Assembly: GCA_964391865.1 (NCBI GenBank)
Contig: CAYMNQ010000002.1
Coordinates: forward strand, 1-64,000
Direction: 5' to 3'
From: DASZQL01 sp964391865
GTDB lineage: Bacteria; Planctomycetota; Phycisphaerae; Phycisphaerales; UBA1924
DNA: 64,000 nt
Part shown: positions 37,606 through 45,483 of the stretch, piece by piece
Position numbering within the stretch: position 1 is the first letter of the stretch
How the letters are laid out: each line of letters begins with the position of its first letter
Translations under genes and position numbers: made by a program
The notes under the pieces: model-generated
Database searches by the model: none
What the model saw: the letters and a program-made list of their open reading frames with translations, nothing else
What the model was told of the DNA's origin: nothing

Positions 37606-38268
37606 TTATTCTGCCGGCGCGACCGAGACCTTCGCCGGGCGGAGCACCTTGTCTTGCACCATGAATCCTTCCTGCAGCATGGCGGCGACACGGCCCGGCT
37701 CGACGCCTTCCGCCGTGGCCTGCATGATCGCTTCGTGGCGCGCGGGGTCGAATTCGTCGTTGGGCTTGGGCGCGATCGCGGTCACGCCGTGGCGGGCGAG
37801 GACTTTCAGCATCTCGTCACGGATGACGCTGACGCCCTGCATGACCTGCTCCGCGCTCGTCTTCGCGGGGTCGACCATCAGCGCGAGCTGGAAGTGGTCG
37901 AGCACCTGCACGAGGCTCGAGACGACTGATCGCGTCGCCTGCTCTCGGGCCTGGTCTTCATTCGCGAGGGAGCGGCGCTGGTAGTTCTGGAAGTCGGCGG
38001 CGAGGCGCGTGAACTTGCTCTTCCATTCGTCGCGTTCGGCTTCGAGTTTGCCGATGGCACCGGGGTTGTCGCCGTCCGCATCCGCGGCGACGGCGTCTGG
38101 GTCGATTTTGCCGACGGGGCCGCCGGTGTCGCCGAACTCGTCGGCGGGTTCGCGTGATGCTCCCGGCTCGCCATGACAGCCGCAGCCGTGCCCGCACGCA
38201 CCGGCGGGCTTGGGCTCGGCGCTCTCGGCGGGGGCGGGATCGGGCTGATTCTTTGCTTTACCCCACAT
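37606..38268 (-). CDS. grpE: GrpE nucleotide exchange factor with Cys/His-rich N-terminus
   Basis: GrpE releases ADP from DnaK. The 220-residue protein has the long helix (about 73-115, DFQNYQRRSLANEDQAREQA) and C-terminal beta domain (about 155-215, with GVTAIAPKPNDEFDPARHEA and VLRPAKVSVA) of the family. The N-terminal 70 residues are acidic and disordered, as is usual, but carry the cluster CGHGCGCHG at about residues 25-33. This is not a family feature and could bind a metal. dnaK is not in the window. dnaJ lies upstream, 140 bases away. Confidence 0.95.
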   Translation of the reverse strand: MWGKAKNQPDPAPAESAEPKPAGACGHGCGCHGEPGASREPADEFGDTGGPVGKIDPDAVAADADGDNPGAIGKLEAERDEWKSKFTRLAADFQNYQRRSLANEDQAREQATRSVVSSLVQVLDHFQLALMVDPAKTSAEQVMQGVSVIRDEMLKVLARHGVTAIAPKPNDEFDPARHEAIMQATAEGVEPGRVAAMLQEGFMVQDKVLRPAKVSVAPAE

Positions 38269-38408
38269 GGCTGGTACTCATCGTGTGGTGTGGAAACATA
38301 GGTCATACTGTCAACGCAAATACACTCGATCAAGGCTCATCAACGCACGCCGCCCGAGTTCGAGCGCGCCGTGCCTGATGCCTGCTCCCCGATGCCTCTT
38401 TTCGCCGT

Positions 38409-39569
38409 CTATCCCCCGATCATCTCCTTGATTTTCTTCCAGAACGAATTGGTCTCGGGCAGGATGCCGCCCTGCTTCTCGGTCTCGGCGAGTTCTCGCA
38501 GCAGTTTTTCCTGCTTTTCGTTGAGTTTTCTGGGGACCTCGATCTTGATAACGATGAGCAGATCGCCGCGTTGCCCGGTGCGGAGGTTTGGCATCCCGGA
38601 GTCGTCGATGCGGAGGACCGCGCCGTGCTGCGTGCCGCGGGGCACGATGACGCTCGCCGGGGTGCCGTCGATCGTCGGCACCTCGAGGTGTGCGCCGAGC
38701 GCCGCCTGCGAGTAACCGATGGGCATTTCGAGAATGAGATGATCGCCCTCGCGCTTGAAGAATTCGTGCTCCTCGACGCGGATGACGACGTGCAGATCGC
38801 CGCGCACGCCGCTGCCATCCGGAGAAAGCTCCGGCGGCGGGGGTTCGCCTTCGTTGCTCACGCGCATCGCCTGCCCGTCCGAGATGCCGGGCGGGATCTT
38901 CACGCTCAGCTTCCGCGGCTTGGGGACGCGGCCCTTGCCGCGGCACGAATCGCACTTGTCGCGCACGACCTCGCCGCGCCCGCGGCAATTCGGGCACACG
39001 GTCTGCATGCGGAACATGCCGCCAAGACCCGTCTGGATGACCTGCCCCTGCCCGCCGCAGGTGGTGCAGCGCTCGGGCTTGCTGCCGGGCTTCGCGCCGT
39101 TGCCCTTGCAGGTTGTGCAGACATCAAGGCGCGTGAACTCGACTTCCGTCTCAACACCCTTCGCGGCGTCTTCGAGATCGATCGTGACTTCGGTCTCGAG
39201 GTCGTAGCCGCGGGCCACGCCGCCGCGGGTGCGTCCCGCGCCGCGCCCCCCGCCCCCGCCGCCGAAGATGTCGTTGAACATCGAGAAGATGTCGTCGACG
39301 TTCATGCGGCTGAAGTCGTGCCCCGCCGGCGCGCCGCGCGAGCGGAAGCCCTCGTGCCCGTACTGGTCGTAGATCTTGCGCTTCTCGGGGTCGCCGAGGA
39401 CTTCGTACGCCTCGGCGCACTCCTTGAACTTGCCCTCCGCCTCCGCGTCGCCCGGGTTGCGGTCGGGGTGATACTTCATCGCGAGCCGGCGGTAGGCGCG
39501 CTTGATCTCCTCGCCGTCCGCGCTGCGGTCGATGCCGAGGATCTCGTAGTAGTCGCGGGTGGTCGGCAT
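38409..39569 (-). CDS. dnaJ: Chaperone DnaJ
   Basis: The 386-residue protein is a full type I DnaJ: J domain (residues 4-70) with HPD in MKYHPDRNPG, a Gly-rich region, a zinc finger with four CxxCxGxG repeats (CTTCKGNG, CTTCGGQG, CPNCRGRG, CDSCRGKG), and the C-terminal substrate domains. It stimulates DnaK ATPase and delivers unfolded clients. The leader between groEL1 and this start codon is made of repeats: a CACAGAGAA-type array ends just before the ATG at 39569. No ribosome binding site is evident, so translation may depend on that leader. Confidence 0.97.
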   Translation of the reverse strand: MPTTRDYYEILGIDRSADGEEIKRAYRRLAMKYHPDRNPGDAEAEGKFKECAEAYEVLGDPEKRKIYDQYGHEGFRSRGAPAGHDFSRMNVDDIFSMFNDIFGGGGGGRGAGRTRGGVARGYDLETEVTIDLEDAAKGVETEVEFTRLDVCTTCKGNGAKPGSKPERCTTCGGQGQVIQTGLGGMFRMQTVCPNCRGRGEVVRDKCDSCRGKGRVPKPRKLSVKIPPGISDGQAMRVSNEGEPPPPELSPDGSGVRGDLHVVIRVEEHEFFKREGDHLILEMPIGYSQAALGAHLEVPTIDGTPASVIVPRGTQHGAVLRIDDSGMPNLRTGQRGDLLIVIKIEVPRKLNEKQEKLLRELAETEKQGGILPETNSFWKKIKEMIGG

Positions 39570-39574
39570 CGGAT

Positions 39575-39606
39575 TTCACCACAGAGAACACAGAGAGCAC
39601 GGAGAA
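39575..39606. repeat. 9-mer tandem repeat, left arm of an inverted pair
   Basis: Units CACAGAGAA, CACAGAGAG and CACGGAGAA follow TTCAC. The array pairs in inverted orientation with 39825-39855, about 220 bases away. It abuts the dnaJ start codon. Confidence 0.85.
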
Positions 39607-39758
39607 GAGAGATACTTAGTTATCAGAAGGAGAACAAACCGACAGAAACTGCTCAATCCGGAATCGGGATCACCGCCCTTGGGCGATGAGACCCGTTGTG
39701 TGAAGAACTCGGCATCTCTACCCTGTGCGCCGCGGCACTGATCATCTCATCGACTCTC

Positions 39759-39782
39759 CATGCTTCTCAGAGCAGAAGCATG
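39759..39782 (-). repeat. GCTCTG stem-loop on the minus strand
   Basis: Read on the minus strand, CATGCTTCT and AGAAGCATG (9 bp, perfect) enclose GCTCTG, with GGTGA before the first arm. Nearly the same arms occur in the plus-strand copy at 48008-48031. Confidence 0.8.
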
Positions 39783-39824
39783 TCACCCGGACTGCTTCCG
39801 TCACAGAGTCCCAACTCCTTCTTC

Positions 39825-39855
39825 TTTCTGTGTTCTCTGTGCTCTCCGTGGTGAA
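39825..39855. repeat. 9-mer tandem repeat, right arm of an inverted pair
   Basis: This is the reverse complement of the array at 39575-39606, with a few substitutions. It ends six bases from the groEL1 stop codon. Confidence 0.85.
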
Positions 39856-39860
39856 TATCT

Positions 39861-41474
39861 TCAAGCCACCGCGCCGGCGACCGGCTCGGCGTCTTCCTTG
39901 ATCTCCGTGATCAGGACGTCGGTGGTGAGCATCAAGCCTGCGACACTCGCGGCGTTGACCAGCGCCGTCTTCGCGACCTTCGCCGCGTCGATGATGCCCG
40001 CTTTCACCATGTCCACGTACTCGCCGTTCAGCGCGTCGTAGCCCTGGTTGGTCGGCAGTTCCTTGACCTTCTCGACGACGAGATCGCCGTCGACGCCCGC
40101 GTTGTCGGCGATCTGCTTGAGGGGCGCCTCGACCGCCTTCATGACGATCTCGAAGCCGATCTTCTCATCGCCCTTCGCCTTCTTCGCGCCGGCTTCGAGC
40201 GCCTTGAGCGTGCGGAGCAGCGCCACGCCGCCGCCGGGGACGTAGCCCTCCTGCGCGGCGGCACGGGTGGAGCGGAGCGCGTCGTCGACGCGGTCCTTGC
40301 GCTCCTTCATCTCGACCTCGGTGGAGCCGCCGACGTTGATGATGGCCACGCCGCCGGTGAGCTTGGCGTGGCGCTCCATCAGCTTTTCCTTGTCGTAGTC
40401 GCTGGTGGAGCGTTCGTGCTGCGACTTGATCTGCTCGGCGCGGGCGGTGATCTCCGCCTTCTTGCCGGCGCCCTCGATGATGGTGGTGTTGTCCTTGTCA
40501 ATGACGATCTTCTTCGCGCGCCCGAGTTCCTTCAGTTCGATCGATTCGAGCGAGCGGCCGAGGTCCTCGGCGAAGAACATGCCGCCGGTGAGCACCGCGA
40601 TGTCGCCCAGCATCGCCTTGCGTCGATCGCCGAAGCCCGGCGCCTTGACGGCGCAGATCTTCAGCACGCCGCGGAGACGGTTCACGACGAGCGCGGCGAG
40701 CGCCTCGTTCTCCACTTCTTCAGCGATGATGAGGATCGGCTTGCCGCTCATCGCCACCTTGTTCAGGAACGGCAGGAAATCCGCGAGATTGCTGATCTTC
40801 TTCTCGTAGATCAGGATCTGCGCGTCTTCGAGCACGCACTCGGCGGTCTTCGGGTCGGTCATGAAATAGGGCGAGAGGTAGCCTTTATCGAATTGCATGC
40901 CCTCGACGTATTCGAGCGTCGTGTCGGAGGCTTTGCCCTCCTCGACCTCGACCACGCCGTCGGGGCCGACCTTGCTGATCGCTTCGGCGATCATCTCGCC
41001 GATGGCGGCGTCGTGGTTGGCGGAGACAGTGGCGATCTTGCGGTAATCGTCCTTGCCCTTGCACTTCGTGGCCATCTCATCGATGGCGGCGGCGACGGTC
41101 TGCGCGGCGTCGTTGATGCCGCGCTGGATCGCCACGGGGTTCGCGCCCGCGGTGACGTGGCGCAGGCCCTCGACGAAGATCGCTTCGGCGAGCACGGTGG
41201 CGGCGGTGGTGCCGTCGCCGGCCTGGTCGTTGGTCTTTTTGGCGACCTCGATGACCATCTTGGCGCCCATGTTCTCCAGCGGCTCGGGGAGCGAGACTTC
41301 CTTCGCCACGGAGACGCCGTCGCGCGTGACCGACGGCCCGCCGTAGGACTTCTGGATCGCCACGTTGCGCCCGGTGGGGCCCATCGTGACCTTCACGGTC
41401 TTGGCAAGACGCGTGACGCCCTTCTTCATTTCGAGGAGTGCGGCGTCGGAAAACATCATTTGTTTCGTACCCAT
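39861..41474 (-). CDS. groEL: Chaperonin GroEL, copy 1 (with groES, without GGM tail)
   Basis: The 537-residue chaperonin has the ATP-binding loop VTMGPTGRNV, the conserved DGTTAATVLAEAI, and the intermediate and apical domain blocks in the right order. It ends ITEIKEDAEPVAGAVA and lacks the Gly-Met tail of typical GroEL. It follows groES in the same direction, so it is the cognate pair by position. The ATG at 41474 has AAAGGA nine bases before it. The gaps on either side (to groES and dnaJ) are filled with inverted 9-mer repeats, which may form large hairpins in the transcript. Confidence 0.97.
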   Translation of the reverse strand: MGTKQMMFSDAALLEMKKGVTRLAKTVKVTMGPTGRNVAIQKSYGGPSVTRDGVSVAKEVSLPEPLENMGAKMVIEVAKKTNDQAGDGTTAATVLAEAIFVEGLRHVTAGANPVAIQRGINDAAQTVAAAIDEMATKCKGKDDYRKIATVSANHDAAIGEMIAEAISKVGPDGVVEVEEGKASDTTLEYVEGMQFDKGYLSPYFMTDPKTAECVLEDAQILIYEKKISNLADFLPFLNKVAMSGKPILIIAEEVENEALAALVVNRLRGVLKICAVKAPGFGDRRKAMLGDIAVLTGGMFFAEDLGRSLESIELKELGRAKKIVIDKDNTTIIEGAGKKAEITARAEQIKSQHERSTSDYDKEKLMERHAKLTGGVAIINVGGSTEVEMKERKDRVDDALRSTRAAAQEGYVPGGGVALLRTLKALEAGAKKAKGDEKIGFEIVMKAVEAPLKQIADNAGVDGDLVVEKVKELPTNQGYDALNGEYVDMVKAGIIDAAKVAKTALVNAASVAGLMLTTDVLITEIKEDAEPVAGAVA

Positions 41475-41487
41475 TACTTTTGTCCTT

Positions 41488-41523
41488 TGTCACCACAGAG
41501 GACACAGAGATCACAGAGCAGGA
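41488..41523. repeat. 9-mer tandem repeat, left arm of second inverted pair
   Basis: Units CACAGAGGA, CACAGAGAT and CACAGAGCA follow TCAC. The array pairs in inverted orientation with 41581-41614 across about 57 bases. Confidence 0.85.
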
Positions 41524-41580
41524 CATTGATTTCAATCAGAATCAGATCAATCGCTGCTCTCTATGCTGCATAATCGCAAT

Positions 41581-41614
41581 TCCTCTCTGTGCCCTCTGTG
41601 TTCTCTGTGGTGAA
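41581..41614. repeat. 9-mer tandem repeat, right arm of second inverted pair
   Basis: Inverted copy of 41488-41523 (unit TCTCTGTG and variants). It ends nine bases before the groES stop codon. Confidence 0.85.
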
Positions 41615-41622
41615 GTTCTTGA

Positions 41623-41916
41623 TTAGCCTTCGATGACGCCGAGCAATTCCGACTCGCGCAGGATCAGGTGCTTGGTTCCCTTGATCTCGACTTCGCTGCC
41701 GGCGTACTTGCCGTAGACGACGGTGTCGCCCTTGCGGACGCTCATCTCGCCGCGCTTGCCGTTCTCGAGCCGTTTGCCGGGGCCGACGGCGACGACGGTG
41801 CCCTGCACCGGACGCTCCTTGCTCGATTCGGGCAGATAGATACCGCTCTCGGTCTTCGCTTCCTTCTCGACCGGCTTCACGAGCACGCGATCTTCAAGTG
41901 GTTTCACGCTGGGCAT
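41623..41916 (-). CDS. groES: Co-chaperonin GroES
   Basis: The 97-residue protein has the typical N-terminus VKPLEDRVLVKPVE, a mobile-loop region (EKEAKTESGIYLPESS), and the C-terminal YAGSEVEIKGTKHLIL. GroES caps the GroEL ring and drives substrate encapsulation. GGAG lies ten bases before the ATG at 41916. No CIRCE element (TTAGCACTC with its inverted partner) is visible upstream, so HrcA control is not supported by sequence. Confidence 0.97.
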   Translation of the reverse strand: MPSVKPLEDRVLVKPVEKEAKTESGIYLPESSKERPVQGTVVAVGPGKRLENGKRGEMSVRKGDTVVYGKYAGSEVEIKGTKHLILRESELLGVIEG

Positions 41917-41954
41917 TGTTTGATTCTCCGTTGTAGCGATTCTCTTCTACATGA

Positions 41955-41972
41955 ACTCGTGGCATGGGCGTT
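41955..41972 (+). repeat. Short hairpin with TTCT loop and GTGG flank
   Basis: Near-perfect arms ATGGGCG and CGCCCGT enclose TTCT, after GTGGC. It belongs with the TCC-loop hairpins at 31795 and 42738. Exact boundaries are approximate. Confidence 0.5.
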
Positions 41973-41993
41973 CTCGCCCGTGACTACTGATGT

Positions 41994-42704
41994 CTACTCT
42001 TTCTTATGATCCACGCTTGTCGGCGTCGCTTTCAGCGCACGGGCGGCGTCGCGCCTGGCACTCCAGTACTCGAACACCATCGGCAGTACCGACACGATGA
42101 TGATGCCGACCACCACCGCCTCGAAATTCTTCTTGACGAACGGCAGGTTCCCGAAGAAGTACCCCGCGCCGACGCAGACGCCGATCCATAGGATCGCGCC
42201 TGAGATATTGAACCACACGAACTTGCCGTAGTTCATCGCCCCCGCGCCCGCGACGAACGGCACGAACGTGCGCACGATGGGCACGAAGCGCCCGAGCACC
42301 ACGGCCTTCCCGCCGTATTTCTCGAAGAACTTGTGCGCCTTGTTCAGGTGATCGCGGTTGAGCATCTTCTCGAAGCGGCTGGCGTTCGGCGAGGGCTCCT
42401 TGCTGAAGACGCGCGGGCCGATGAACTTGCCGATGTGGTAGTTCACCGCGTCGCCCAGCACGGCCGCCACGATCAGCACGGCGGAGATCACCCACACGTT
42501 CATCGTGCCGCGCGCCGCGATCGCGCCGACCGTGAACAGCAGCGAGTCCCCCGGCAGAAACGGCATGATGACCAGCCCCGTCTCGACGAAGATGATCGCG
42601 AACAGCAGCGCGTAGACCCACAGCCCGTGCTCCTGGATGAACGAATCCAGAAAGCCGGGGAGGTCCCGGAAAAGCTGCATGAATGAGTCGATCACCTGTT
42701 CCAT
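41994..42704 (-). CDS. DedA-family membrane protein
   Basis: The 236-residue protein matches the DedA/SNARE-associated family: VETGLVIMPFLPGDSLLF near the N-terminus, then FEKYGGKAVVLGRFVPIVRT with the conserved Gly-Arg-Phe/Pro. Four or five membrane segments are predicted. DedA proteins act as lipid scramblases or transporters (for example of undecaprenyl phosphate); a substrate cannot be assigned here. It sits between groES and the 42769 gene, in the same direction as the chaperone genes. Confidence 0.93.
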   Translation of the reverse strand: MEQVIDSFMQLFRDLPGFLDSFIQEHGLWVYALLFAIIFVETGLVIMPFLPGDSLLFTVGAIAARGTMNVWVISAVLIVAAVLGDAVNYHIGKFIGPRVFSKEPSPNASRFEKMLNRDHLNKAHKFFEKYGGKAVVLGRFVPIVRTFVPFVAGAGAMNYGKFVWFNISGAILWIGVCVGAGYFFGNLPFVKKNFEAVVVGIIIVSVLPMVFEYWSARRDAARALKATPTSVDHKKE

Positions 42705-42737
42705 TCATATCCACTGTTGGCGTGACACTCTGAGTGG

Positions 42738-42756
42738 CCCGGCACTCCGTGCCGGG
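42738..42756. repeat. Hairpin with TCC loop
   Basis: Arms CCCGGCAC and GTGCCGGG (8 bp, perfect) enclose TCC, after GAGTGG. A pyrimidine-rich run follows (TCTTCTCTGTTCTT). Confidence 0.7.
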
Positions 42757-42768
42757 TCTTCTCTGTTC

Positions 42769-43353
42769 TTACTCTCCCAACGAATCCTGCGGGTGCATGA
42801 AACTCCGCTCATCAACTTCGCTGCGCTTCGCCGGGACATCGACCCCCTCACGGGCGTAGAACCCGAAGGGCGCTTTCTCTTCTTCAGGCACCAGCACGCA
42901 CTCGACCGTCAGAATCTCCGTCGGCGGGACGCTGATCGCGCTGAGTTCCTCGTCCTCGCCCACGCCGACCATCAGGTAGCCGGTGATGACGTCGCAGACC
43001 GCCTCGCGCTCGTTCCAGCGCGAGGGGCCGATGGTGCAGAGCCCGCGGGACATGTGGGTCATGAGCTGCCGCACGAGGAACTGCCGCCCATCGACGAGCG
43101 TGACGCGGAATTGCAGCCGCTCATGCTTCTCCGCCGGCAGGATTTCCTTCATCGCGTGCTGCGTGCGCGCGAACCATTCGTTCCAAGTGACGAGTTCTTC
43201 CTCGCGTCCGACTTCGACGATGCGGTGGACGATGGGCGACTGCGAGGGACCGTTCGCAAGAAGCGCACCGTCAGACGCGGCCCTCGCGGGCCGTGATTTC
43301 TTCACGAGCTTGGTGCGTTTCTTCGCGGCGCGCATCACGTTTCTCTTGGACAA
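42769..43353 (-). CDS. Unknown protein between groEL2 and dedA
   Basis: The 194-residue protein has a basic N-terminus (KRNVMRAAKKRTKLVKKSR), then an alpha/beta domain (about 40-175) with alternating charged and hydrophobic segments. No signal peptide, membrane segment or known motif is seen. It starts 13 bases after the groEL2 stop and probably shares its transcript. An alternative start is the ATG at 43335. The function is unknown; the position suggests co-expression with the second chaperonin. Confidence 0.75.
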   Translation of the reverse strand: MSKRNVMRAAKKRTKLVKKSRPARAASDGALLANGPSQSPIVHRIVEVGREEELVTWNEWFARTQHAMKEILPAEKHERLQFRVTLVDGRQFLVRQLMTHMSRGLCTIGPSRWNEREAVCDVITGYLMVGVGEDEELSAISVPPTEILTVECVLVPEEEKAPFGFYAREGVDVPAKRSEVDERSFMHPQDSLGE

Positions 43354-43365
43354 CCGAACGGGCGC

Positions 43366-45096
43366 TTAGAACCCCATCCCGCCCATCCCCGGCATGCCGC
43401 CCATGCCGCCCATCCCGCCGCCGCCGTGACCATGACCGTGGTCATGCCCATGGTCGTCCTTCTTCTCCGGCTTGTTGGTGATGATGCAGTCCGCCGTCAG
43501 CAGGATCGTCGCCACGCTGGCGGCGTTCTGCAGAGCCGTGCGGTCCACCTTCGCGGGGGTCATGACGCCCTGCTTGAGCAGGTCGCCGTACTCGAGTGTC
43601 AGCGCGTTGAAGCCGAAGCTGCCGGTGCCTTCCGCGACTTTCGCCACGACCACGGTGCCCTTCACACCCGCATTGTCCGCGATCGTCTGCAGCGGCACCG
43701 CGATCGCGCGGCGGACGATCTCCATCCCCGCCGCCACGTCAAACTTCGCGCGGCCGATTTCGTCCGCGGTCACTTCGTCCTTCTTGCCGTAGACGGCCTT
43801 CCACTCCTTGAGCCCCTCGATCGCCTTACGAGCGCGGATGAAGGAAACGCCGCCGCCGGGGACGATGCCCTCGGCGACCGCGGCGCGGGTCGCGTGCAGC
43901 GCATCCTCGACGCGGGCCTTCTTTTCCTTGAGTTCCGCTTCGCTCGCGGCGCCAACGTTGATCTGCGCCACGCCGCCCGAGAGCTTCGCGAGCCGCTCCT
44001 GCAGTTTCTCGCGGTCGTAGTCGCTGGTGGTGCGATCGACCTCGGCGCGGATCTGGTCGCAGCGGGCCTTGATGTCCTTCGTCTGCCCCGCGCCTTCGAG
44101 AATAATCGTGTTGTCGGCGTCGATCTCGATCTTCTTCGCCATGCCCAGGTCCTTCAGGCTGACGGCGTCGAGCTCGATCCCCAGATCCTTCATGATGGGC
44201 TTCGCGCCGGTCAGCACCGCGATATCTTCGAGCATCGCCTTGCGACGATCGCCGTAGCCGGGGGCCTTCACGGCACACACCTGCAAGGTGCCGCGGAGCT
44301 TGTTGATGACCAGCGTGCTGAGCGCCTCGCCCGTCACATCCTCCGCGACGATGAGCAGCGGCTTCTTCGCCTGCATCACCTTCTCGAGCAGCGGCACGAG
44401 CTTCTGGATGCTGTCGATCTTATCTTCGTGGATGAGAACCAGGCACTTCTCAAATTCAACCTTCATCTCGTCGGCGTTAGTGACAAAGTTGGGCGAGAGG
44501 TACCCGCGATCGAACTGCATGCCCTCGACGACCTCGACGTTTGTCTCGATGTTCTTGCCTTCTTCGACGGTGATGACGCCGTCCTTGCCGACCTTGTCGA
44601 ACGCTTCGGCCATGATCTTGCCGATCTCGACGTCGTTGTTCGCACTGATCGATGCGACCGCCTGGATATCGCTCTTGCCGGCGACCGGGCGCGAGAGACT
44701 CTTGATCTCCTCGGCGACCGCTTCGACGGCCTTCTTCATGCCGCGGACGAGCGCGTTCGCCTCGACGCCCGACGCGACGAACTTCAAGCCTTCATTGAAC
44801 AGAGCCTCGGCGAGCACGGTCGCGGTGGTGGTCCCGTCGCCCGCCGCGTCGCTGGTCTTGCTCGCCGCTTCCTTCACGAGCAGCGCCCCCATGTTCTCCG
44901 CCTTGTCGCGGAGTTCGATCTCCTCGGCGACCGACACGCCGTCCTTGGTGACGGTCGGGCCGCCCCAGCTCTTGTCGAGCACACCCATGCGCCCGCGCGG
45001 GCCGAGGGTCGATTTCACCGCCTTTGCCAGCTTCTGCACGCCGGCCTGAAGGGACTGACGGGCGTCGAGTTCGAAGCTCAGTTCTTTCGCAGCCAT
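43366..45096 (-). CDS. groEL: Chaperonin GroEL, copy 2 (His-rich and GGM-rich tail)
   Basis: The 576-residue chaperonin has the canonical STLGPRGRMGVLDK and DGTTTATVLAEALF blocks and a C-terminal tail that is first His/Gly/Asp-rich (DDHGHDHGHGHGGGG), then GGM-rich (MGGMGGMPGMGGMGF). Relative to copy 1 it has an insertion of about 20 residues near residue 430 (KEWKAVYGKKDEVTADEIGR). No groES lies beside it. The tail would sit inside the folding chamber and could bind metal ions. It leads a minus-strand cluster with the 42769 gene. Copy 1 has neither the His-rich nor the GGM tail. Confidence 0.96.
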   Translation of the reverse strand: MAAKELSFELDARQSLQAGVQKLAKAVKSTLGPRGRMGVLDKSWGGPTVTKDGVSVAEEIELRDKAENMGALLVKEAASKTSDAAGDGTTTATVLAEALFNEGLKFVASGVEANALVRGMKKAVEAVAEEIKSLSRPVAGKSDIQAVASISANNDVEIGKIMAEAFDKVGKDGVITVEEGKNIETNVEVVEGMQFDRGYLSPNFVTNADEMKVEFEKCLVLIHEDKIDSIQKLVPLLEKVMQAKKPLLIVAEDVTGEALSTLVINKLRGTLQVCAVKAPGYGDRRKAMLEDIAVLTGAKPIMKDLGIELDAVSLKDLGMAKKIEIDADNTIILEGAGQTKDIKARCDQIRAEVDRTTSDYDREKLQERLAKLSGGVAQINVGAASEAELKEKKARVEDALHATRAAVAEGIVPGGGVSFIRARKAIEGLKEWKAVYGKKDEVTADEIGRAKFDVAAGMEIVRRAIAVPLQTIADNAGVKGTVVVAKVAEGTGSFGFNALTLEYGDLLKQGVMTPAKVDRTALQNAASVATILLTADCIITNKPEKKDDHGHDHGHGHGGGGMGGMGGMPGMGGMGF

Positions 45097-45483
45097 GTCG
45101 TGAATCTCTCCGTCATAAGGAAGACGTTCGGGTGTTGGTCGATCGGGTCAGTGCGAGCGTCGAGCCGCCCGCGCGGCCATGATGACAGAAACGAACCGCG
45201 CCTTCCGGCACCATGACGTGTCGGTGATATGGCAAGCCGGGTGCCACGCAGTCACCCTCGCCGACCGCGCTCGACGCCGAATCAGCGGCGAAAACCCCCG
45301 CATTGTTCGGAACAGCACTGACACGACCCCTCGCCGATCGAAGCCCGGCTGCCAGTGTGGCAGTCGCTGCTCGTTGTGACTCATGGTGCCATGGTCGAGG
45401 CTCGGCTCGGCCACGACGCTTTCTTGGTGCGTGCCGAACCGCGGCCGATCACGGCATCGACCACGCCACCTCGGAAAACTCTC
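45097..45483. other. Spacer upstream of groEL2
   Basis: This 387-base stretch between convergent-side genes holds no supported gene. The groEL2 promoter should be at its left side, but no clear -35/-10 or CIRCE box is seen. Short open frames here lack protein character. Confidence 0.4.

Noticed and set aside
40368..41573. A 401-residue plus-strand frame across groEL1
   Set aside because: It is antisense to groEL1 and has no motif.
41917..42000. CIRCE element before groES
   Set aside because: No TTAGCACTC with its inverted partner is present upstream of groES, groEL2 or dnaJ.
43426..45216. A 596-residue plus-strand frame across groEL2
   Set aside because: It is antisense to the GroEL coding frame and shows the skewed composition of a shadow frame.
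45148..45414. An 88-residue minus-strand frame upstream of groEL2
   Set aside because: No ribosome binding site, no protein-like pattern, and Arg/Ala bias typical of shadow frames.
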